DNA of 64,000 nt. It comes from Microtetraspora glauca (lineage in GTDB: Bacteria > Actinomycetota > Actinomycetes > Streptomycetales > Streptomycetaceae). The stretch is from the NCBI GenBank assembly GCA_000721275.1, contig JOFO01000029.1, positions 17,672 through 81,671 on the forward strand. The letters run 5' to 3'. Shown here piece after piece: positions 9,891 to 18,895 of this stretch (its first letter is position 1; the number at the start of each line of letters is the position of its first letter). A program made the translations under genes and the position numbers. The notes under the pieces were generated by a model that had not been told where the DNA came from, did no database searches, and saw only the letters and a program-made list of their open reading frames with translations.

Positions 9891-10922
9891 CTATTCCGTT
9901 TCCGTACGCGCCGCCTCCGCGCGACGGGCCTCCGCGCGGCGGATCGCCGGGGCGATGGCCGCCTCGACCGCCGCGCGGCCCTCGACCGCCGAACCGGTCC
10001 GCTCCACCATCGTCCGCACCAGCGCGTGGTAGAAGAACGCGGGCGCCCCCGACGCCCACCAGCCGACGTTCTCCGGGTCCAGCATGAAGTCGAGCAGCGC
10101 GTCGGGCCGGGCCGGGACGAACGCGTAACCGCTGTGCTCCCACTTGTCGTCGACGCCCCTGCTCCACCGGTCCCGCAGCTCGGCCTCGCCCAGCTCCGGC
10201 AGGACCGCGCGGAAGCAGCCCGCCCACTGGTGCGACTGCGTGTCCATGCCGAACGACAGCAGTTCCAGGCGGTGTTCGTCGTCGCGGATGCCCAGCTCCT
10301 CGCGCAGCGCCCGCCGCGCCGCGCCGAACAGGTCCGGGACGCCGTCCTTGAGGTCGTGGACGCCCGACATCCCCTCGTTCGCCGAGGAGTTCCACCGGTT
10401 CGGGTTCGTGCCGACCGTGGCGCTCCGGCGCGACACCAGGATCGCGTCGTCGGGCTCCGACACCACGATCACGTTCGCCCCGAAGCTGCTCGACAGGAAG
10501 CCGTTGACCGCGACCGGATCCTTCCCGTCCAGGTAGTGCTCCCGCAGCGTCAGACCCACCCCCTCGCCCTCCTCCAGGCGGCGGTCCAGCTGCTGCGCGG
10601 CCAGGAAGGTGAAGTAGTCGGCGGGGGAGAACCGCAGCTCCACGATCGGGTCCTCGTGCCGGTCGGTACGGGTGACCGCGATGGTCTCCAGGGCGAATCG
10701 CGGGTGGTTCCAGCGCTGCGGCAGGCCGGCGACCGCCCGGGTCTCCTGCTCGTCCTCGATCTCCTGCCGCCACCGCAGCACGTCCGCCGGGACGTGCACG
10801 AAGGTGTCCGGCTCGTAGTAGACCCGGAGGTTCTCCTCCTTGATGGGGCGCGTCCCGTCGCCCTCGTAGACGTAGTACGGAGTCCTCAGCGGCCCGATCC
10901 GGAAAAGGTCGCGGTCAGCCAC
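9891..10922 (-). CDS. Nudix-like protein divergent from the caspase gene
   Basis: A 343-residue soluble protein. Residues 1-150 contain a conserved-looking domain that I cannot name (PRFALETIAVTR, ELRFSPADYFTFLAAQQLDRR). The second half looks like a Nudix fold. ALREELGI, preceded by ARR, resembles the end of the Nudix box REUxEExGU, but the second residue is Ala where Glu is expected, and the upstream Gly-x5-Glu part is not clear. It may therefore bind a nucleotide rather than hydrolyse one. The GTG start at 10922 has GAGGGA five bases before it. It is divergent from the caspase/STAND gene across about 100 bases, which suggests a shared system. Confidence 0.65.
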   Translation of the reverse strand: MADRDLFRIGPLRTPYYVYEGDGTRPIKEENLRVYYEPDTFVHVPADVLRWRQEIEDEQETRAVAGLPQRWNHPRFALETIAVTRTDRHEDPIVELRFSPADYFTFLAAQQLDRRLEEGEGVGLTLREHYLDGKDPVAVNGFLSSSFGANVIVVSEPDDAILVSRRSATVGTNPNRWNSSANEGMSGVHDLKDGVPDLFGAARRALREELGIRDDEHRLELLSFGMDTQSHQWAGCFRAVLPELGEAELRDRWSRGVDDKWEHSGYAFVPARPDALLDFMLDPENVGWWASGAPAFFYHALVRTMVERTGSAVEGRAAVEAAIAPAIRRAEARRAEAARTETE

Positions 10923-10963
10923 GGTTCCCTCGCTCCCCGTTGGTGTCCATGGGGAGTTGACCG

Positions 10964-10992
10964 TTGCACACCCCGAGGCGGTGAGGCAAGAT
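10964..10992 (+). promoter_or_regulatory. Promoter of the caspase/lipase operon
   Basis: TTGCAC (10964-10969) and CAAGAT (10987-10992) are separated by 17 bases. Transcription would start near 11000, before the GGAGGGG site at 11011-11017. Confidence 0.5.
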
Positions 10993-11025
10993 CAGGGCAC
11001 TCCGACGGGGGGAGGGGTGACGGCG

Positions 11026-14000
11026 GTGGACCGAGCCACCACGGAGCACAGCCTCGCCTACGCGGTGTGCGTGCGCCGCTTCGGGCCGCCGGACGGCCCA
11101 GAGACCCTGCCCGAACTCCTGGGCGCCGACCAGGTGATCGAGCGCTTCTGGACGGTCGCCGCCGAACTCGGCTTCGCGCGCGGGGGACCGGTGATCACCG
11201 GCACCCGGCGGGAGATCGCGGAACAGCTGATGGGCGTCGCCCGGCGCTCCACCCCGGGCGGCCGGACCCTCCTCTACTGGCTGGGCCACGGCGAGGACCT
11301 CGGGTTCGGCGTCACCCTCCCCGCGGCCGACTGGGACCCGGACTGGGCCACCGAGACCTCGATGGACGCCGGAGCCCTCCACGCGCGCCTCACCAAGGTC
11401 CGCGGCGACGTCCTGTGCGTCATCGACGCCTGCCACTCCGGCGCCCTGGCCCGCCAGCTGGACGACCACCTGCGCACCATGGAGGAGGCGGAGGCCCGCC
11501 CCGTCCGCAGCATCGGGTACGTCGGCACCGCGGCCCGCGAGGAGCGCGCCCGCGTCGGCGTCTGGCTCCGCTGCCTGGAGGACCTGGTCCGCGACCGGCG
11601 GGCCACCACCCGGCACGGCGCCCTGTGGACGCCGTACACCGCCGCCCTGGGCGCGGGTGAGCTCATGGAGGCGGTCCGGCACCGGGTGCCGGAACAGGAA
11701 CGGCAGGAATCCCGCCTCTACGGCGGCGAAGGGCTCAACCGCTTCTTCCGCAACCCCTACCACGACCCCCGGGCCAGCGCGCAGTCCGCGGCGCTGCGCG
11801 GCGCCGCCGCCGAACTCCGGCAGAGCCGGTTCCCCAGCCTCCGGCACGTGTCCGACAGCGAGACGTTCGTCGGCCGGCACGGTCCGCTCCGCCGGGCCGC
11901 GGACTGGCTGGCGGCCCCCCAGGGGCACCCGGTGCTGCTCGTCACCGGGAAACCCGGCTGCGGCAAGTCCGCCTTCCTCGCCCAGCTGGTGCGGTTCGCC
12001 CTGGAGACCGACGGCGGCCCCCTCCACCGCGCCGCCGGGATCCCGCCGCGGCCCCGCGCCACGGTCGCCGCCGTCGCGCTCTGCCGCGACGCCGCCGCCC
12101 TGGACGTCGCCCGCCGGCTCGCCGAGGACATGGAGCTGGCCCCGCCCGACGGCGCGTGGCGCAGCCCCGCGCAGGTGCTGGCCGCGATCGGCCGGGAGAC
12201 CCGCGGCAGGGCGGCCACCGCCTTCGTCGTCGACGGACTGGACGAGGCGGCGCCCGGACAGGCCGAGGTGATCGCCGAGGAGGTGCTGGCCCCGCTCGCC
12301 CAGCTGCCCGGCGTCCAGCTGGTCGTCGGCAGCCGGACGCTCACCCGGACCGCGCTGCTCCCGCCGGCCGCCCGCGCCCAGGTCGAGGACCTGGACCGGG
12401 ACACCGAACGGGACGCCGACATCGCCGCGTACACCCGCCTGAGGCTGGCCGCGCCCCCCTCGCCGTACGCCGCGTCCTTACCCGGCGGGGCCGCCCGGGA
12501 CGACGGCTCCGGCGCGCCCGGCACACCGGCCGACGGCGCGCTGCGCGACCGGGTGGTGGCCGCCGTCGCCGCCCGCTGCCAGGGCTCCTTCCTCGCCGCC
12601 CTGCTCTACTCGGCCCTCCTCGCCCGCCTCGACCGGCCCTACGCCGAGACCACCCCCGAGTTCCGCTCCGTCCTGGAGGCCGGCCTCGACGATGTCTTCG
12701 ACCAGGAGCTCGCCGACCTCGACGCGGCCGCCGGAGCCGACGGCCGGCGGTCCGGCGACCGGCCCGGCTGGGCCAGGGGACTGCTGCTGCCGCTGGCCGC
12801 CGCACAGGGCGCCGGACTCCCGGAGGAGGACGGCATCTGGCTGTCCGCCGCCAACGCCCTCGCCGCCCGCGCCGGGACCGGCCACCGGTACCGCGACGAC
12901 GACATCGAATGGATCCTGCACCACGCCGGCGCCCACATCGACATCGCCGGAGGCAGCGGGCAGAAGGTCAACCGGCTCTACCACAAGGCGTGGGTCGGGC
13001 ACCTGACCGCCGCCGCCCCCGGCGGACCGGAGCAGCTGCACTCGGTGCTGACCGACGTCCTGCTCGCCGCGCACGACACCGCGTACGCGGGCCGGGAGAC
13101 CACCGGCCCGTACATCGCCCGCCACCTCGCCGACCACGCCGCCGCGGCCGGCCGGCTCCACGAACTCTTCGACCGGCCCGCGCTGCTGCTGCGCCTGGAC
13201 CCCGAGCGGATGAGCATGCTGCTCGACCGGCCCGAGCGCCCGGCCACCCCGCGGACCGCCCTGTACCGCAGGATCGCGGACGGCCTCGGCCGGGCGGGCA
13301 CCCCGGTGCGGCGGGCCACCCTGCTCACCGCGACCGCCCTGCGGGACGACCCCGCGCTGCTCGGCTGGGCCCGGCGCGGCGCCGACCTGCCGTGGGAGGA
13401 CCGCTGGACCACGGCCGAGGCGCTCGGGCACAGCCGCGAGTGGCGGGCCCCGCGCGGCGACGTCCTGGCCCTCGCGGGCACCACCGTCCCGGAGCCGGCC
13501 CTCCTCGGCGCCGGGGAGCAGCTGTGGCGCTGGCCGCTGGCGGGCGGCGGACCGGAGCTGCTGCGCGACAACATCGCCGCCGAGGCCGGGCGCGCCGCGA
13601 ACCGGCTGCACAGCCTCAAGGTGCCCGTCCGGCCCGACTCGCCCGTCGCGGCGGTGGCCGGCGACGCGGGGCGGCTGCTCGTGTGGCCGCGCGACAGCGG
13701 TGAGGTGCGGGTCCTCGGCTGGGGCGCCGGCATCTCGGACGTGGCCGTCGGCGGCGACGAGGACACGGAGGTGGTGGCCGCGGCCGGCGGGTTCCACGTG
13801 GGCGTGTGGACGTGGACCGACGGCCGGCCGCGGCACCACCGGTTCCGGCGCTGGCACCTCGGGCGCGGCACGGAACCGGGCGTGGTGTCCGCGGTCGCGG
13901 TGGCGCGGCTGGGCGACACGCTGTGCGTGGTGGCCGGCGGTGACGGGGGCTGCGAGCTGTGGGACGTGCGGACCGGGGGCCGGCTGCACGTCTTCGGCGC

Positions 14001-15573
14001 CGACAGCGGCACCTGCCAGGCCCTCGCCGTGGTCGAACACCGGCCGGCGGCGGGCCCGTCGTGGTCCCCGGCGGGCACGGCGGACGAGCCCCCGGCCGCC
14101 CCCGCCGCCGGTGCGCCCGCCGGCACCTACGTGGCCGGGCTGTTCACCGGCCGCCCCGACATCCGGGTGTGGCGGCTCCCCGACGACGGCTCCGCCCCCG
14201 TCCCGCTGCCGGTGCCGGACGGCCGGCGCCGGGAGCCGTCCGGTACCGCGGTCGCCCTCGGGCACCAGGGCGACGACCTGATGCTGGCCGTCCTCGACGG
14301 GGACGCGGCGCGGATCTGGAACCTCTCGCGGGGCCGCGAGCTCCCCCGGCGCCCCGGGCACCGCAGCCGCCCCACCTCGCTGGCCTTCCTCCCCGACGAC
14401 AGCGGCGCCGTGGCGGTCGCCGACGGCGTCCGCGTCCGCGTCTGGGACCCGCCCGCCGCCGGCTCCGCCCCGGTCCGCGGCGACGGCCTGCTGTCGCCGA
14501 GCGCCAAGCTGTTCGGGGCGCTCGCCCCCGACGCGGCCGGCAGCCCGGGGTCCGGGGCGGTGGCCCTCGCCTCCGGCAGCCGGCTGCGCGCCTGGGACCT
14601 GACGGGGCGGCGCCTGTACGAGACGGACGACCTGGGCGAGGCCGGCGCCGTCGCCCTGCACACCGACCGCGGCGGCCGCACCTGGCTGGCGGTCGGCGGA
14701 CGGGACGGGCAGGGCCGCTCGCTGGCCCGCATCCGGCCGCTGGACGGACCGCGGGACGCGCCCTGGCGGGAGTTCGAGGCCCCGCGGCGCGGCGCCGTGC
14801 TCCCGGCGGTCGCCCTGGCCGAGGACGCCGCCGCCGGTCCGGGCGGCGGCGCAGGGGAACTGTGGCTGTTCTACGCCGACGGGCGCTGGATACACCGGCG
14901 CGGCGTCCGCACCGGCGAGGAGTCGCCCGGCCACTGGGTGGCCAACAGCCGCGTCGGCCACCTGGAGGTCGTCCAGGGCCCCGGCGGGGCGTCCCTGCTG
15001 GCCGCCACCGCCGGCGACTCCCTCTGGCTGTGGCCCGGCCTCGCCCCCGGCGGTCCCCGCGCCCGGCTCCGCCTGCCGAAGGGCTCCTCCGCCCGGGCGC
15101 TGGCCGCCACCCGCGACGGTTCGGGACGGACCTGGCTCGCGGTGGCCGTCGACGAGCCGGTGCCGCACGCGCCCGGCACCGCCTCCCACCGGTCCGCCGT
15201 CAACGCCCAGCCGACCCGCAGCACCCTGCTCCTCGGCCGGCCCGACGACCCGGACGGCCTGCGGGCCCTGGACGGGGCGCCCCCGCGCCTCAACTCCCTG
15301 GCGTTCTCCACCACCGGCGACGGCACGCCCGTCCTGCTGGCCGCGTCCCTCCAGGCCGACCTCACCGAGATCACCGGCTGGACCGTCGCCCCGGGCGGCG
15401 CCGAGACGCCGGCGCGCTGGGAGATCCCCTCGCGCGGCTACGACGTGCAGTCCGTCCTCAGCGCCCGCTCCCCGGCGGGCGGCCTGTACCTCGCGGCCGT
15501 CGGCCTCGACCGGATGGACCTGCTCCACCTCACCCCGACCGACCGGCTCACGGAGGCCGCGCATGAATCATGA
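11026..15573 (+). CDS. Caspase-STAND ATPase-WD40 protein
   Basis: A three-part protein of about 1515 residues. Residues 1-230 are a caspase-like peptidase (C14) with both catalytic motifs: LLYWLGHGE (His88) and VIDACHSG (Cys136). Next is a STAND/NACHT-type ATPase with Walker A GKPGCGKS (Lys314) and Walker B VVDGLDEA (Asp403), then a helical segment ending NRLYHKAWVGHL. From about residue 790 to the end are degenerate WD40-like beta-propeller repeats (CELWDVRTGG, RVWRLPDDG, RIWNLSRGRE, RVWDPPAAG, RAWDLTGRR). The family design is a silent protease triggered when the propeller senses something and the ATPase oligomerises. The GTG at 11026 best fits the ribosome site; GTG 11017 is the alternative. 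Codon 485 (12478-12480) is TTA, which needs the bldA tRNA. The last 11 bases overlap the lipase gene. Confidence 0.88.
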   Translation: MDRATTEHSLAYAVCVRRFGPPDGPETLPELLGADQVIERFWTVAAELGFARGGPVITGTRREIAEQLMGVARRSTPGGRTLLYWLGHGEDLGFGVTLPAADWDPDWATETSMDAGALHARLTKVRGDVLCVIDACHSGALARQLDDHLRTMEEAEARPVRSIGYVGTAAREERARVGVWLRCLEDLVRDRRATTRHGALWTPYTAALGAGELMEAVRHRVPEQERQESRLYGGEGLNRFFRNPYHDPRASAQSAALRGAAAELRQSRFPSLRHVSDSETFVGRHGPLRRAADWLAAPQGHPVLLVTGKPGCGKSAFLAQLVRFALETDGGPLHRAAGIPPRPRATVAAVALCRDAAALDVARRLAEDMELAPPDGAWRSPAQVLAAIGRETRGRAATAFVVDGLDEAAPGQAEVIAEEVLAPLAQLPGVQLVVGSRTLTRTALLPPAARAQVEDLDRDTERDADIAAYTRLRLAAPPSPYAASLPGGAARDDGSGAPGTPADGALRDRVVAAVAARCQGSFLAALLYSALLARLDRPYAETTPEFRSVLEAGLDDVFDQELADLDAAAGADGRRSGDRPGWARGLLLPLAAAQGAGLPEEDGIWLSAANALAARAGTGHRYRDDDIEWILHHAGAHIDIAGGSGQKVNRLYHKAWVGHLTAAAPGGPEQLHSVLTDVLLAAHDTAYAGRETTGPYIARHLADHAAAAGRLHELFDRPALLLRLDPERMSMLLDRPERPATPRTALYRRIADGLGRAGTPVRRATLLTATALRDDPALLGWARRGADLPWEDRWTTAEALGHSREWRAPRGDVLALAGTTVPEPALLGAGEQLWRWPLAGGGPELLRDNIAAEAGRAANRLHSLKVPVRPDSPVAAVAGDAGRLLVWPRDSGEVRVLGWGAGISDVAVGGDEDTEVVAAAGGFHVGVWTWTDGRPRHHRFRRWHLGRGTEPGVVSAVAVARLGDTLCVVAGGDGGCELWDVRTGGRLHVFGADSGTCQALAVVEHRPAAGPSWSPAGTADEPPAAPAAGAPAGTYVAGLFTGRPDIRVWRLPDDGSAPVPLPVPDGRRREPSGTAVALGHQGDDLMLAVLDGDAARIWNLSRGRELPRRPGHRSRPTSLAFLPDDSGAVAVADGVRVRVWDPPAAGSAPVRGDGLLSPSAKLFGALAPDAAGSPGSGAVALASGSRLRAWDLTGRRLYETDDLGEAGAVALHTDRGGRTWLAVGGRDGQGRSLARIRPLDGPRDAPWREFEAPRRGAVLPAVALAEDAAAGPGGGAGELWLFYADGRWIHRRGVRTGEESPGHWVANSRVGHLEVVQGPGGASLLAATAGDSLWLWPGLAPGGPRARLRLPKGSSARALAATRDGSGRTWLAVAVDEPVPHAPGTASHRSAVNAQPTRSTLLLGRPDDPDGLRALDGAPPRLNSLAFSTTGDGTPVLLAASLQADLTEITGWTVAPGGAETPARWEIPSRGYDVQSVLSARSPAGGLYLAAVGLDRMDLLHLTPTDRLTEAAHES

Positions 15574-16984
15574 CCTGGTGGTCTTCGTCCCCGGCATCCT
15601 CGGCAGCCGCCTGCGGTCCGCCGACGGCACCGACGTGTGGGACCTGTCGCTGCGCGTCGCGGGCCGCGTCCTGCTGCGCGGCACCGAGGAGTTCTTCGCC
15701 CGCCTCACCCTGCCCCCGGGGCTCGGCACCGGCGAACCCGAGGACGCCGGCGAGGGCCGGCTGGAGCCGGCCGGCCTCCTCCTCCAGCCGCGCAGCTGGC
15801 CCGGGCTGATGCCGCACGTCGCGTACCAGCCGCTGCGCAAGCACCTCGACCGGGCGGGCGCCGCCGGCCGCAACCGCGTGGTCACCTTCGCGTACGACTG
15901 GCGGCTGTCGAACGAGGTCTCGGCCCGCCGGCTCGCCGCCTTCGTCGCCCGCGAACTCGACGAGTGGCGGGACACCTGCCGCCGGGCCGGCGTCCCGGAC
16001 GAACCGCGCGTGGTCCTGGTCGCCCACTCCATGGGCGGCCTGGTGGCCCTCGGTTACCTGGAGCTGTACGGCGGACGCGACACCGCCCGCTCGCTGGTCA
16101 CCATCGGCACGCCGTACTCCGGGGCGGTCAAGGCCGTCCAGGCGCTCACCGGCGCCTTCCCCCGCCGCAAGCTCCTCGGCGTCCCGGCCCGGCTGCGGGA
16201 GCGCCTGGTCGCCGCCGCCCGCAGCATGCCCGCCGTCCACGAACTGCTGCCCACCTACCAGTGCGTCACCGGCGACCCGGACGGCACCCGGCTCGACACC
16301 GTGCCCCTGCCCGACCTCGACACGGCCGCCGTCCGGCACGCGTTCGCCTTCCGGGCCCGCCTCGACGAGGCCCAGCGCAGGAACCGGGCGGCCGACGCGG
16401 CGGCCGGCCGGCCCGCCCCCTACACCTGGTTCGCGGCCGGCGGCCGGGGCACCCCCACCGCCGTCACCCTCAGCCGAGGCCCCGGCGGCCTCGCCTTCGC
16501 CGACCGGCTCCCCGGCGACCCGCGCTGGCAGGGCGACGGCACCGTCTCCTGCCTGTCCGCGACCCCGCCCGCCTGGGAGTCCGGCGCCCGCATGGACTGG
16601 TACGGCCTCGGGCACACGGAACTCGCCAACGACCCGGACCTGCACCTCCAGCTCCAGGACCGGTACGACGCCCTGGACCACCGCAGGTTCCAGGCCGGCG
16701 ACCGGGGCTTCGGACTCGACCTGCCCGAGGCCGTCACCGCCGGCACGCCCTTCGAGATCGGCGCGGTCTCCGAGGAGGAACGGCTGCTGCTCGACGCGCG
16801 GATCCACGACCCGGCCACCGGCGAGACCGCCGCGGACCTCCGGCTCCGCCCCGACGGCGAGGGCGGCTACCGGGCCACCGCCCAACTGCCGCCCGGCGTC
16901 TGGACGGTGGAGGTCACCGCGCCCCGGGTGCGCGCCCTCGCACCGCGCCGCGAGACCCTGCTGGTCCTGGAGGAATCCGCGTAA
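15563..16984 (+). CDS. LCAT-like alpha/beta hydrolase (lipase/acyltransferase)
   Basis: A 473-residue hydrolase of the lecithin:cholesterol acyltransferase-like type. It opens with VVFVPGILGSRL, has the nucleophile elbow AHSMGG (Ser156), the acid in GDGTVS (Asp325) and the base in GLGHTEL (His351). There is no signal peptide, so it should act inside the cell, where membrane phospholipid is the natural target. Residues from about 385 on form a beta-rich, Ig-like tail. Its ATG lies inside the end of the caspase gene (11-nt overlap), so the two are translationally coupled. A cytoplasmic lipase coupled to a caspase-STAND sensor suggests an effector of regulated membrane damage; that is inference. 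Confidence 0.85.
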   Translation: MNHDLVVFVPGILGSRLRSADGTDVWDLSLRVAGRVLLRGTEEFFARLTLPPGLGTGEPEDAGEGRLEPAGLLLQPRSWPGLMPHVAYQPLRKHLDRAGAAGRNRVVTFAYDWRLSNEVSARRLAAFVARELDEWRDTCRRAGVPDEPRVVLVAHSMGGLVALGYLELYGGRDTARSLVTIGTPYSGAVKAVQALTGAFPRRKLLGVPARLRERLVAAARSMPAVHELLPTYQCVTGDPDGTRLDTVPLPDLDTAAVRHAFAFRARLDEAQRRNRAADAAAGRPAPYTWFAAGGRGTPTAVTLSRGPGGLAFADRLPGDPRWQGDGTVSCLSATPPAWESGARMDWYGLGHTELANDPDLHLQLQDRYDALDHRRFQAGDRGFGLDLPEAVTAGTPFEIGAVSEEERLLLDARIHDPATGETAADLRLRPDGEGGYRATAQLPPGVWTVEVTAPRVRALAPRRETLLVLEESA

Positions 16985-16999
16985 GGGGAGGCACCGGGC

Positions 17000-17623
17000 T
17001 CAGCGCCGGATCAGCCGGCGCTCGCGGGCCGCCGCCACCGCCGCCGTACGGGAGTCGACGCCCAGCTTGGCGAAGACGTGCACCAGGTGGGACTTCACCG
17101 TCGCCTGGCTGAGGAAGAGCACCTTGCTGATCTGCTGGTTGGACAGGCCCTCGCCGACCAGCTGGAGCACCTCCAGCTCCCGCTTGGTCAGCGCCTCCGC
17201 CGGGGTCCGCATCCGGTCCATCAGCCGGTGCGCCACCGCCGGCGCGAGCGCCGACTGGCCGGCCGCCGCCGTGCGCACCGCCGCCGCCAGCTCCTCCGGC
17301 GGCGCGTCCTTCAGCAGGTAGCCGGACGCGCCGGCCTCCACCGCCGCCAGGATGTCGGCGTCCGCGTCGTACGTCGTGAGCACCAGCACCCGCGGCCCGC
17401 CCGGCCGGGCGGTGATCGCCGCCGTCGCCTCTGCCCCGTGCATGCCCGGGCCGAACTGGAGGTCCATCAGGACCACGTCCACGCCCCCGGCCGCCGCCAG
17501 CTCCACGGCCCGCTCCGCCGTCGCCGCCTCGCCGACGACGGTGAAGCCGGGCTCGGTGTCCAGGACCGCGCGCAGCCCCGCCCGTACCACCGGGTGGTCG
17601 TCGGCGAGCAGCAGCCGGATCAC
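17000..17623 (-). CDS. NarL-family response regulator
   Basis: A 207-residue response regulator. The receiver domain has DDHPVVRAG, the phosphorylation site in VVLMDLQF and the conserved Lys in GYLLKDAPPEE. The C-terminal LuxR-type helix-turn-helix (LTKRELEVLQLVGEGLSNQQISKVLFLS) is intact. The GTG at 17623 overlaps the stop of the kinase gene (GTGA). The pair sits divergent from the ABC exporter at 18896-20667, its likely target. The stop lies 15 bases from the lipase stop, with no terminator between them. Confidence 0.92.
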   Translation of the reverse strand: MIRLLLADDHPVVRAGLRAVLDTEPGFTVVGEAATAERAVELAAAGGVDVVLMDLQFGPGMHGAEATAAITARPGGPRVLVLTTYDADADILAAVEAGASGYLLKDAPPEELAAAVRTAAAGQSALAPAVAHRLMDRMRTPAEALTKRELEVLQLVGEGLSNQQISKVLFLSQATVKSHLVHVFAKLGVDSRTAAVAAARERRLIRR

Positions 17624-18783
17624 CGGGCACCCCCGGCGGGCAGCGGCAGGGTGACCGCGACGGCGGTGCCCTGCCCGGGCGCCGACTCGACCGTGAACGT
17701 GCCGCCCAGCGACTCCGCCCGCGACCGCATCGCCGGCAGCCCGAACCCGCCGCCGTCGGCGGACGCCCGCACCGCCTCCGGCGCGAACCCCCGTCCGTCG
17801 TCCACCACGTCCAGCGCCACCGCGTCCTCCATGTACGACAGGGTGATCTCCGCGCGCTCCGCCGCCGCGTGCCGCACCGTGTTCGCCAGCGCCGACTGCG
17901 CGATCCGCAGCAGCGCCACCTCGTACGGCGTCGGCAGCCCGACCGGCGTGCCGCTCACCGAGAACCGCGCCCGCGGCCCCGCGCCCGGTTCGCACAGCCG
18001 CTCCAGCGCCGCCGCCAGCGACCCGTGCTCCAGGTCCGGCGGCGTCAGCGCCCGCACGAACCGGCGCGCCTCCGCCAGGTTGTCCTGCGCGGCCTGCCGC
18101 GCCCGGTCGATGTGCCCTGCCGCCGGCGAACCCGCCGGCAGCGCCCGCTCGGCGGCCCGCAGCAGCAGCTGGATCGAGGACAGTCCCTGCGCGAGCGTGT
18201 CGTGGATCTCGCGGGCCAGCCGCTCCCGCTCGGCGAGCGTCCCCGCGTGCCGCTCGGCCGCCGCCAGCTCGGCGCGGGTGGCGATCAGCTCCTCGATGAG
18301 CCGGCGCCGCCGCTCGCTCTCCCGGTACAGCGCCTGGTAGCCGAGGACGGTCGCGACGGCCACGGCGGCGCCGAGCAGCGGGCCGATGAAGACCCCCGGG
18401 TTCGGCGCGGCGCCGTGCCCTACGTACGAGAGGATCGCGGCGCCCGCCGTCAGCGCGACCGCCGGCAGCGACCAGCGGGCGGGCAGCAGGTGCAGCTGGA
18501 GGAAGTACAGCGGGAAGGCGAGCCACAGCGCCTCGGGCGTCGCCGCCAGCAGCGCCAGCCAGGCGAGCGCCAGGACCGCGAGCCAGCCGGCGGCGGCCCG
18601 CTGCGACCGGCGTACGGCGGGGAGCCGGGCCCCGGCCGCGTACACCGCGCCGGTCACCGCCGCCAGGGCCGTTCCCGCGGGGGAGTGGGCGCGGACCGCG
18701 GCCAGCCCCAGCAGCCCCGCCATGAGGAGGTGGAGGCAGAGGCGCAGGGCGCGGAGGGCGGGGGTGAGGGTGCGCGCGTCCAT
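17620..18783 (-). CDS. NarL-type sensor histidine kinase
   Basis: A 387-residue kinase. Several hydrophobic segments span roughly residues 10-140. A HisKA_3 dimerisation domain follows, with the phospho-His in LAREIHDTLAQGLSS, and then an HATPase_c domain with DDGRGF and GGFGLPAMRSR. The partner regulator follows with a GTGA overlap. The ATG at 18783 is chosen because TACGCT at 18793-18798 (minus strand) lies nine bases before it, typical of leaderless genes here. The membrane segments suggest sensing of an envelope or drug stress, in line with the divergent MacB/FtsX-like exporter. Confidence 0.9.
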   Translation of the reverse strand: MDARTLTPALRALRLCLHLLMAGLLGLAAVRAHSPAGTALAAVTGAVYAAGARLPAVRRSQRAAAGWLAVLALAWLALLAATPEALWLAFPLYFLQLHLLPARWSLPAVALTAGAAILSYVGHGAAPNPGVFIGPLLGAAVAVATVLGYQALYRESERRRRLIEELIATRAELAAAERHAGTLAERERLAREIHDTLAQGLSSIQLLLRAAERALPAGSPAAGHIDRARQAAQDNLAEARRFVRALTPPDLEHGSLAAALERLCEPGAGPRARFSVSGTPVGLPTPYEVALLRIAQSALANTVRHAAAERAEITLSYMEDAVALDVVDDGRGFAPEAVRASADGGGFGLPAMRSRAESLGGTFTVESAPGQGTAVAVTLPLPAGGAR

Positions 18784-18792
18784 GACCCCACT

Positions 18793-18798
18793 AGCGTA
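18793..18798 (-). promoter_or_regulatory. -10 box TACGCT of the kinase gene
   Basis: TACGCT on the minus strand lies nine bases before the ATG at 18783; the transcript is probably leaderless or nearly so. Confidence 0.5.
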
Positions 18799-18820
18799 GA
18801 CAGGGCGGGCGGGGGGCGGC

Positions 18821-18836
18821 TCAACCGAAAGTTTGA
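18821..18836. promoter_or_regulatory. Candidate response-regulator operator
   Basis: On the minus strand it reads TCAAAC-TTTC-GGTTGA, an inverted repeat with one mismatch. It lies midway between the divergent kinase and exporter genes, where the response regulator would be expected to bind. Confidence 0.4.
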
Positions 18837-18895
18837 ATCCGGGCCCATCCGCCGCGCGATGTCCGCGGGGGGTCCGGGGCAGCAGGCTGGGCCGC

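Noticed and set aside
10957..11025. An upstream TTG start for the caspase gene
   Set aside because: It would overlap the -35 region and lacks a ribosome site; GTG 11026 (or 11017) fits the promoter and GGAGGGG.
12478..15564. Very long minus-strand open frame opposite the caspase gene
   Set aside because: Its composition is Gly/Ala/Val/Arg-rich with no motif; it is the shadow of a high-GC gene whose plus-strand product has clear domains.
15563..15573. Programmed frameshift fusing caspase and lipase
   Set aside because: A plain ATG starts the lipase inside the overlap and there is no slippery heptamer; coupling explains it.
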